From Deltaproteobacteria bacterium (lineage in GTDB: Bacteria; Myxococcota_A; Polyangia; GCA-2747355; JADLHG01): a DNA stretch of 64,000 nt. The notes beneath the pieces were generated by a model that was not told the DNA's origin, ran no database searches, and was given only the letters and a program-made list of their open reading frames with translations. Below, piece by piece: positions 57,553 to 64,000 of the stretch. A program made the translations under genes and the position numbers. How positions within the stretch are numbered: position 1 is the first letter of the stretch; every line of letters begins with the position of its first letter. The stretch spans positions 186,001 to 250,000 of the forward strand of contig JADLHG010000004.1 in the NCBI GenBank assembly GCA_020848905.1, read 5' to 3'.

Positions 57553-59079
57553 ATGTCCGAAGACGTCGTACCAGCGCCCAAGGCTCCCGCCGGACCGACG
57601 GTCCAGCTCGAACAGCGTTTGACGCTCACGAAGCGGCTGGGGAGCGGCCGGCTGGGGGTGGTGTACGCGGCGGTGCACAGCGTGCTGGCGCGCCGGTTCG
57701 CGGTGAAGGTCCTGCGGCCGGCTCTGACGAAGGACGACGCGGCCCAGCGACGGCTCCGCCACATGGTGCGGGATGCCAGCATGGTCGAGCACCCGAGCGT
57801 CGTCTCGCTGGTGGACTACGGCCAGCTCCCCGACGGGCGGGCCTACCTGACGATGGACTTCGTGCGCGGGATCCAGCTCACCAAGGCGCTCGAGCGCGAC
57901 GGGCGCTTCCCCCTGCCGCGCGCCATTCCGATCCTGGTGCAGCTCGCCGACGCGCTCGAGGCGGCGCATCGACTCCGCGTCCTGCACGGCGACCTCAAGC
58001 CGAACAACATCCTCCTGGTCGAGCAGGCGCGAGGGGTGGAGCTCGTGCGGGTACACGACTTCCTGCTCGTCCCGGCGCTCGCCGGACCGACCCACGCCGA
58101 CGACCCGCTCGCTCAGCTCACCTTCTACGGCTCCTTCGACTACCTGTCGCCCGAGCAGCTCTCCGGGGGGATGGTGGACGGCCGGGCCGACATCTACGCC
58201 TTCGGGGCGGTGGCGTACCGCGTGCTCGTCGGAGAGCCGCCCTTCGTGGGGGACCCGGAAGAGGTGATGCTGGCGCACCGTTCGCGCGACCCGGTGCCGC
58301 CGTCGCGGCGGAGCGGCGGGGAGGATCTCCCCGGGGCGATCGACGCGATCATCCTGCGCTGTCTCGAGAAGGATCCCGGCGATCGCTACAAGACCGTCGA
58401 GGAGGCGAAGCGCGACCTGCAGGCGCTCCTCCCGCGCGAGGAGAGCCTCCCCTTCGACGACGAGGTCACCGGACGGTGGGAGGTGCCTCCCGAGCTAGCG
58501 CAGATGGAGGAGCCGTTGCCCGAGTCGGCGGCGCGTCTGCGACGGCTCTTCTACGACACGATCGTCGAGCTGGCGGAGCTCGTGGTGTCGCAGGGGGCCG
58601 TCAGCGACGAGATCGCCTCGGCGGTGGAGGCGATCAAGCGCGACCGGGAGGATGCGACCGCGTTGGCGGCGCAAGGGGAGCTCACGGAGAATCGCTTCGA
58701 GGACATCCGGCGCGAGCTCAGAGAGCGCGAATCCGCCCTGCGCTACGCGATCATCGACCTGAACCTCCTGCGCAACGACCAGCTCGAGCGAGGCCTCGGT
58801 GAGGCGGACGTTCGCGACCTCGACTTCCAGCTGGCCGAGCTGGAGCGCAGCCTCGCGGCGCTCGAGCGCCAGCGTCGGGAGCGCTTCGCCGCACTGAATC
58901 TCGAGCTACAGGGCTACCGGGACCGCCTCAAGGCCAAGGAGCAGCAACTGGCCGTCCACTACCGACGGCTGTACGCCGAGCTCGACGACGTGCAGGGGGC
59001 CGTGACGACCACCGCCGCGCGCAAGCTGTACCGCCGCCTCGAGCGCTGCCGCAGCGCGCTGGCGGTCCCGCGTTCCTGA
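57553..59079 (+). CDS. Kinase-like protein with altered catalytic motifs and C-terminal coiled coil
   Basis: The 508-residue protein has a Ser/Thr-kinase fold at about 22-295: LGSGRLGVVYAAVH, the VAIK-type lysine K52 (FAVKVLRP), and YLSPEQLSGG. The catalytic loop reads HGDLKPNN (Arg of HRD replaced by Gly; Asp 147 kept). The DFG triad is DFL (residues 169-171). So the metal and nucleotide handling may be changed, and it could be a weakly active or pseudo kinase. The C-terminal 180 residues are helical and coiled-coil-like (ELERSLAALERQRRERFAAL), without a membrane helix. It is divergent from the Mla operon. Confidence 0.85.
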   Translation: MSEDVVPAPKAPAGPTVQLEQRLTLTKRLGSGRLGVVYAAVHSVLARRFAVKVLRPALTKDDAAQRRLRHMVRDASMVEHPSVVSLVDYGQLPDGRAYLTMDFVRGIQLTKALERDGRFPLPRAIPILVQLADALEAAHRLRVLHGDLKPNNILLVEQARGVELVRVHDFLLVPALAGPTHADDPLAQLTFYGSFDYLSPEQLSGGMVDGRADIYAFGAVAYRVLVGEPPFVGDPEEVMLAHRSRDPVPPSRRSGGEDLPGAIDAIILRCLEKDPGDRYKTVEEAKRDLQALLPREESLPFDDEVTGRWEVPPELAQMEEPLPESAARLRRLFYDTIVELAELVVSQGAVSDEIASAVEAIKRDREDATALAAQGELTENRFEDIRRELRERESALRYAIIDLNLLRNDQLERGLGEADVRDLDFQLAELERSLAALERQRRERFAALNLELQGYRDRLKAKEQQLAVHYRRLYAELDDVQGAVTTTAARKLYRRLERCRSALAVPRS

Positions 59080-59105
59080 GCGTCCGCCCGATCCACGACC
59101 GCCCA

Positions 59106-60662
59106 CTACCGCGCGAGGGAGGGCGTCGACGCCTGGGCTGCCGCGGTGCCGCGCGGCAGGCGCGTGACCCGCTCTCTCGGCCGCACGAAGATGAGGTAGT
59201 AGGTCAGGCCGAAGGCGGCGGCCACTCCCGCGCCGATGAAGGTGGCCGTGGAGAGGTGGTGAAAGCCGTAGCCGCAGTCTCCCGCGGTCACTGTCGCGCC
59301 GCCTGGGGACTTCAGGCCCGTTCGCGGGGTGCCGTTCTCGTTACACCAGCCGGTGCCGGCGCTCGCTCCATCGAGGCCGTAGAGGGTGCTCTCGTTGGCG
59401 GTGTTGCGCCTGTTCATGGCGACCACCCCCGTGACGGTGCCCACGATGAGACTGGCGACGGCGAGCCCCGCGGCGGTCCAGACCGGCCAGCTCCCTCGAC
59501 CTAGCCTCACGTCGGCAGACAGGTGTTCCGCGTCGGTGAAGTCGAGCGCCGTGCGGAAGGCGCGGCGGTCCGGGTGCCGGACGCGCACCGGTTGACGTCC
59601 GAGGGGGACGCTGGCCTGCACGAGCGGCGTGCGTCCGATGCTTCGGTCACCGACCAGCACCTCCGCGCCCTCTCGATCGGTCCGCATGGTGAGCAGCCCG
59701 CCCTGCAGCTGCGCCCGGACGGCCGCGTCGCGTCCGGGGGCGACCTGCACCTCGGCGGTGAAGTCGCGGTAGCCCTCGAGCCTCAAGATGACGCGGTGGG
59801 AGCCGGGCGTCGCGTCGAGCTCGGTGGGGGTCACCTGCGACGTCGCGCGTCCGTCGAGCTCCACCGTGGCCCCCGAGGGGAGGCTCTCGACTCGCAGGCC
59901 GAGCGTCAGGGCGGCGTCCAGGCGGACGGGGCCAGCGGTCGACGCAGTCACCGAGCGGGTGAGGGTGCGGTAGCCGGGATGCTTGACGTGCAGCGTGTGC
60001 GCCCCGAGTGGTAGACCCGCGTCGAGCGGCGTCTTCCCGAGGGGCGGGGCGTCGGGAGAGCCGAGGTGGACCGTGGCCCCCGACGGCGTCGAGCGCACGG
60101 CGAGCGGAACCTCCAGGCCGAGCTTGAGGCTCACGGCCTGCCGGGGCTGGATCGAGAAGGGGCGGACGGTGGTGCGGTAGCCGCGCGCGCGGAGGATGAC
60201 GAGGTGCTTCCCGGGTTCGATGGTTCCGCGGTAGGGGGTCGTTCCCACCCGCCCTGCGGCCTCGGTGTCGAAAAAGAGCTCGGCGCCGGGAGGGGTCGAG
60301 TCCACCTGCACCTTTGTTTGAACCACGACCTCGAGCCCGGCCACCGTCGAGGCGAGCTTTTCGCGGTCCTTCGCGGTCGGATACTTCTTCAGGTATTGCT
60401 GCAGGAGCGCGCGGGCCTCCTCGTGCCGCAGCAGCTTCAGCAGCGAGAAGGCCATGCTGCGGAGGAAGACCGGGCTCGGACTGAGCTGGTGCCCTTCCTT
60501 GAAGGCCTCGTAGGCGCCGGCGTAGTTTCCGGCGGCGAAGAGCTGGTTGCCGCGGTTCAGGACGGACTTGGCGGCTGGCGCGGCGGAGGCGAAACGCGGC
60601 ACGAGCAGCAGGCCGACGAGGAGCGCCATCTTCGAGGTTCGGACGAGGGTGCGTGCGTTCAT
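59106..60662 (-). CDS. TPR/PEGA-repeat membrane protein
   Basis: The 518-residue protein has a signal peptide (MALLVGLLLVPRFASAA), a short TPR-like part (LNRGNQLFAAGNYAGAYEAFKEGHQL, about 35-105), and four PEGA repeats (about 115-390): VQVDSTPPGAELFFD, LAVRSTPSGATVHLG, LRVESLPSGATVELD and LTMRTDREGAEVLVG. Two membrane helices lie near 395-415 and 475-495 (WTAAGLAVASLIVGTVTGVV; FIGAGVAAAFGLTYYLIFV). It is placed 24 bases after the kinase-HEAT gene and is probably its co-transcribed partner. Confidence 0.85.
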   Translation of the reverse strand: MNARTLVRTSKMALLVGLLLVPRFASAAPAAKSVLNRGNQLFAAGNYAGAYEAFKEGHQLSPSPVFLRSMAFSLLKLLRHEEARALLQQYLKKYPTAKDREKLASTVAGLEVVVQTKVQVDSTPPGAELFFDTEAAGRVGTTPYRGTIEPGKHLVILRARGYRTTVRPFSIQPRQAVSLKLGLEVPLAVRSTPSGATVHLGSPDAPPLGKTPLDAGLPLGAHTLHVKHPGYRTLTRSVTASTAGPVRLDAALTLGLRVESLPSGATVELDGRATSQVTPTELDATPGSHRVILRLEGYRDFTAEVQVAPGRDAAVRAQLQGGLLTMRTDREGAEVLVGDRSIGRTPLVQASVPLGRQPVRVRHPDRRAFRTALDFTDAEHLSADVRLGRGSWPVWTAAGLAVASLIVGTVTGVVAMNRRNTANESTLYGLDGASAGTGWCNENGTPRTGLKSPGGATVTAGDCGYGFHHLSTATFIGAGVAAAFGLTYYLIFVRPRERVTRLPRGTAAAQASTPSLAR

Positions 60663-60686
60663 GGCCTTACCGGCATCTCCTGCGCG

Positions 60687-63600
60687 TTAGTCGACGAGCG
60701 TGGTCAACCGTGCGACGTCTCGAAGACCACGCTGAGCGTTCGGGGCGAGCGTTCCCTGCGGCGCTCGTCTCAGGTACTGCTGGAAGTACTGCTTGGCCTG
60801 CCGCAGATGCTTGAGCGCGACGGCGCGCGCGTTGCGAGACTTGATCGCCAGCTTCAGATGGACGAGGCCGAACTCGTAATGCACCGGAGGCTGGTCGCCG
60901 CTCTTCTGCGCCTGGCGCAGGTGGCCGAGCGCGGCCTGGTAGCGCCCGCTCGCGGCGGCGACCGTGGCCCGCGACAGGTGGAACTTGTACTCGTTCTGGC
61001 GGCTGCTGTCCTCGACGAAGAGGGGCTTCGCCGTGCTCTGCGGCTCGGGCCGGGTGGGGAGCGGCGCAGGTTCGGGCAGGGGGGCGGCCTTCACGGGGCG
61101 GACCGGACGCGGAGGAGCGAGCTCCGGCCGGCTCGCATAGGCTCTGGCGAGCGCGAGGGCCACGAGGACGCGCACGGCGGGGTCTGGATCGCTGGAGGCC
61201 TGGCGCAGGAGCGGGACCGCGGCTGGCTGCCGTTCGACCAGGCGAGAGAGCCCCCGCGCCATGGCGCGACGCACCCTGACGTCGGCGTCGCCGAGACCGG
61301 CGCGCAGGATCCCGAGGGCCGACGCAGGCGGGAGCAGCTCGGGGGCGAGCTCCATCGCGTTGTGGCGGGTGGCGGAGGAGGTCGCGCGGGCCATGGCCTG
61401 CAGGCGCTCCGCCTGGGGCACGCCCAGCTTGGCGAGGGCTCGCAGGGCCGCTTCCTGATCCGGCCCCCCCTCGGCGGCCGACCTCTTCAGCTCGGCTACC
61501 CCTGCGGTGTGGCCGTGCTGAGCCAGGGCGAGCGCCGCCGCGCGACGGGTTGCCGCGACGCGATCCTTGAGGCCCGCGAGCAGGAGCGGGACCGCAGCGG
61601 CGCTCTTCCAGCGTCCGATAGCGTGCAGAGCCGCCGCCTTCAGGACCGGACTCCCTGTCTTCGCCGCTCGCTTGAGGTCGGGGAGGTAGGTGGTGTCTCC
61701 CATCGCCAGGAGTTGGCCGGCCGCCGCGATTCCGACGGCGGGTGAACGATCGCGAACCGCGACGACGAGCGCCGCGCGGGCGGCCTCGCCTCCGGTGTCG
61801 CCGAGCGCCTGAGCCGCCTTCGCGCGCACCTCCGGCGAGCTGTCGGTGAGGGCCGCGCTCAGGATACGCAGCGCCTTGGGCGAGCGCAGGGTGGCCAATC
61901 GGGTCACCGCGGCGGCGCGCACGCGAGGGTCGCGGTCGCGGAAGGCCCAGCCGAGGAGCTCCACGGCGAGCTGCGGATCCATCTCGCCGGTCACGCCCAC
62001 TGCCGCGTGACGCATCGACCAATCCCGGTGCTCGAGCGCGGTGAAGACCCAGTTCTGGCTCTGCTGAACGAGCTGGTGCGGCATCTGGGCGAAGAGACGC
62101 GCCAGCGACTCCGCGGCGGCGACCTGCACGGCGGGTCGAGCGGACTCGAGCGCCGAGGCGAGCGGGGGCAGGGCGGCCCGATCGCTCACCGCCCCGAGGC
62201 CGGTGGTGGCGAGGAGCTGGGCGGCCTCGTCTTTCGCGCGCGTGCCTTCGACCAGAATCTCGAGGCCGGAGTAGTCACCGAGGCCTGCGAGGAGCTTTGC
62301 CGCCACGAGCCGCGTGAGCGGGTTGCCCTCCTTGAGCAGCGACTTGAGGGCGGGGAGGGCCGACTCGCTCCCGACCTTGGCCAGCGCTTCGGCGAAACCG
62401 AGCCGCAAGGGCTCCGTCCCCTTGCCCACGCCTTGCTCGAGCGAGCTCAGGGCCGGACGGTGTCCGAGGCGGGCGAGCGTGCCGAGCGCGGCGGTGAGCG
62501 TCTGCTGGTCGGTCACGTCGGCGCGGCGTACCAGCTCCTCCAGTACGGGAATCGCCAGGCGATCGCCGTGCTCGCCGAGGACCAGGGCCGCGGAGATGCG
62601 GACGGGTGGGCTCGTCGAGCGCAGGGCCTGGATCAGGTTCGCGCGTCCGTCGGACTGGCCGAGCCTGAGCAGCGCCTCGTCGATCCACACGCGGCCGAGC
62701 TCGCTCGAGAGGCTACGGGCCTGCTGCAGGGGGCCGGTCGTCGACGGGTCGCCGAGCGTCGCGAGTCCGACGGCGGCGGCGGAGCGGCTCGCGACGTCCG
62801 GATCGTCGCGCAGGACCGCGAGCAGGAGCGTCTGCGCCTCGGGGTCCTTGAGCTCGACGATGCCGCGGATCGCGGTGCGCCGCAGCGGCACCGCGGGAGA
62901 TTGGATCCCGCGTCGGAGAATGCGTCGCACCTGGTCGAGCAGCACGTCGAGTCGCGGAGGGGTGTTGGTCGCCGCTCGGGGCACGCCCAGGTCCGCGGAT
63001 CGGGGAGCAGCGGCTTCGACGGTCTTCGCGCTTCGAGCTCGCGTGCCCCGCACGTCGAGCAGGTAGAACGCGCCGATCGCCGCACCCGAGAGGCCGAGGA
63101 TGACGAGCGGCGCCACCCAGCGCCAGGTCGAGCCGGAGCGTGCGCTGCGTCCATCCTCGTCGGCGAGGGGTGCGGGGCCGGCAATGGTTGCGGCCGGTCC
63201 CCGCAGCTCGGCGCCGCCGAGGCCGGTGCGCTGGAGGGAGGGACCGGGGCGGGCGGCGGAGGGGAGGGGCTGCCTCGCGCGTCGGTCCCTGGGCGACGGA
63301 GGACCGGTGAGCGCGTCGACGTCCCAGAACTGTTCGGGGAGCGGGCGGGTCCCGTCGGCGGCCGCGATGGGATGGGCGGCGAGCTGCAGGGCCGCGGCGA
63401 AGGCGCGGGCGTCGGGGAACCGCTCGGCGGGGTCCTTGGCCATCGCGCGGGCCACGACGGAAGGGACGAAGCTCGGAACTCCGAGCTCCGGCGGGATCTC
63501 CGTCATCTGCGGGATCGGATCGCGCAGGTGGGACATGAGCAGCCCGAGCACCGTGTCCGAGTCGTACGGCCGCCGCCCCATGATGACCTCGAACAGGATC

Positions 63601-64000
63601 ACGCCCATCCCATAGAGGTCGGCGCGCCCGTCCGCGGACTGGCCGCGGATCTGTTCCGGTGCGATGTATTCGGGTGTCCCCATCACGGAGCCCGCGCGGG
63701 TGAGCCGCTCTCCCTCGGGGCCCACGCCCACCGACTTCGCGATGCCGAAGTCCAGGATCTTGGCCAGCACTCGACCGGGAGGCGTCTCCATCACCAGGAT
63801 GTTTTCCGGCTTGATGTCCCGGTGGACGATCCCGAGTTCGTGGGCTGCAGCCAGGGCATCCAGCACCTGGGCGAAGAGCTGGCTCACGAAGGACCACGGC
63901 AGCTGCGGCCGAGTCTCCAGCACCTCCCCGAGGCTGCGCCCCGGAAGGTACTCCATGACGAAGTACTCGCGACGGTCGGGGGTCTGGCCGAAGTCGAAGA
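60687..64000 (-). CDS. Transmembrane Ser/Thr protein kinase with HEAT and TPR repeats, N-terminus outside the window
   Basis: The frame stays open through base 64000, so the first part of the kinase (glycine loop and lysine) is missing. The visible 1,103 residues begin in the kinase: YFVMEYLPG, HRDIKPEN, ILDFGIAKS and GTPEYIAPEQIRGQ, an active-type set. A Pro/Arg-rich linker leads to one membrane helix about 295-315 residues into the visible part (WVAPLVILGLSGAAIGAFYLL). About 600 residues of HEAT-like repeats follow (RAAAVTRLATLRSPKALRIL, ARAALVVAVRDRSP and others). The C-terminal 150 residues include TPR-like helices (YQAALGHLRQAQKS). A HEAT solenoid outside the membrane suggests a large protein-binding sensor. 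Confidence 0.9.
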   Translation of the reverse strand, partial: FDFGQTPDRREYFVMEYLPGRSLGEVLETRPQLPWSFVSQLFAQVLDALAAAHELGIVHRDIKPENILVMETPPGRVLAKILDFGIAKSVGVGPEGERLTRAGSVMGTPEYIAPEQIRGQSADGRADLYGMGVILFEVIMGRRPYDSDTVLGLLMSHLRDPIPQMTEIPPELGVPSFVPSVVARAMAKDPAERFPDARAFAAALQLAAHPIAAADGTRPLPEQFWDVDALTGPPSPRDRRARQPLPSAARPGPSLQRTGLGGAELRGPAATIAGPAPLADEDGRSARSGSTWRWVAPLVILGLSGAAIGAFYLLDVRGTRARSAKTVEAAAPRSADLGVPRAATNTPPRLDVLLDQVRRILRRGIQSPAVPLRRTAIRGIVELKDPEAQTLLLAVLRDDPDVASRSAAAVGLATLGDPSTTGPLQQARSLSSELGRVWIDEALLRLGQSDGRANLIQALRSTSPPVRISAALVLGEHGDRLAIPVLEELVRRADVTDQQTLTAALGTLARLGHRPALSSLEQGVGKGTEPLRLGFAEALAKVGSESALPALKSLLKEGNPLTRLVAAKLLAGLGDYSGLEILVEGTRAKDEAAQLLATTGLGAVSDRAALPPLASALESARPAVQVAAAESLARLFAQMPHQLVQQSQNWVFTALEHRDWSMRHAAVGVTGEMDPQLAVELLGWAFRDRDPRVRAAAVTRLATLRSPKALRILSAALTDSSPEVRAKAAQALGDTGGEAARAALVVAVRDRSPAVGIAAAGQLLAMGDTTYLPDLKRAAKTGSPVLKAAALHAIGRWKSAAAVPLLLAGLKDRVAATRRAAALALAQHGHTAGVAELKRSAAEGGPDQEAALRALAKLGVPQAERLQAMARATSSATRHNAMELAPELLPPASALGILRAGLGDADVRVRRAMARGLSRLVERQPAAVPLLRQASSDPDPAVRVLVALALARAYASRPELAPPRPVRPVKAAPLPEPAPLPTRPEPQSTAKPLFVEDSSRQNEYKFHLSRATVAAASGRYQAALGHLRQAQKSGDQPPVHYEFGLVHLKLAIKSRNARAVALKHLRQAKQYFQQYLRRAPQGTLAPNAQRGLRDVARLTTLVD

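Overview
This is a very GC-rich, gene-dense bacterial chromosome segment with no plasmid, phage, transposon or CRISPR signature. Long reading frames, ATGA/GTGA stop-start overlaps and many GTG starts are typical of high-GC Proteobacteria-like genomes. Three Hanks-type kinase or kinase-like proteins, PEGA-domain proteins, two GltJ/AgmX-like proteins (zinc ribbon, GYF, one membrane helix, TonB-like C-terminus), an FHA-GGDEF protein and a possible MYXO-CTERM-like tail point to a Myxococcota (former deltaproteobacterial) organism. That placement is an inference from gene content; no marker gene was compared. Layout: (1) 1-1019, two DNA-binding regulators (MerR-like, cut by the window start, and a small protein with a sigma region-4-like helix-turn-helix). 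(2) 1273-6934, purine synthesis genes purH, purD and purA, with a threonylcarbamoyl-AMP synthase and a tRNA adenine methylase between purD and purA. (3) 7029-11880, a well-formed promoter and a leader of about 230 bases, then a GltJ/AgmX-like protein, a FlgT-like exported protein, a PEGA-like lipoprotein and an AI-2E family exporter. (4) 11899-17183 on the minus strand, a transmembrane Ser/Thr kinase fused to a PhnD-like solute-binding domain, a complete acyl-CoA-synthetase-like enzyme and a degenerate paralogue of it. (5) 17403-28174, a GAF protein, a metalloprotease whose propeptide is a separate overlapping gene, a TPR protein, a short penicillin-binding protein, an FHA-GGDEF cyclase, a MATE transporter, a TPR protein, an acyltransferase and an epimerase. 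(6) 28298-34163, mutL, miaA, accA and a rhomboid protease in one direction with overlaps. (7) 34133-41849, exported or lipidated unknown proteins, a lone acyl carrier protein, an unassigned P-loop protein, a second GltJ/AgmX-like protein and a small outer-membrane-like protein. (8) 42023-53763, a central-metabolism block: heterodimeric pyruvate/2-oxoacid dehydrogenase (E1 alpha, E1 beta, E2, E3) with lipoate ligase, a 2-oxoacid:ferredoxin oxidoreductase with a 7Fe-type ferredoxin, and a convergent homodimeric AceE. (9) 53890-57432 minus, a translationally coupled Mla-type lipid transport operon (MlaE with STAS, MlaF, MlaD, PqiC-like lipoprotein). (10) 57553-64000, a kinase-like protein with altered catalytic motifs, a TPR/PEGA membrane protein, and a kinase-HEAT-TPR protein that runs off the window end. 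The least explained parts are the kinase-PhnD fusion beside two adenylate-forming proteins, the split propeptide/protease pair, the pseudokinase-like and kinase-HEAT group, the MutL that lacks endonuclease motifs, and the P-loop protein at 37893. No tRNA or rRNA gene was recognised.
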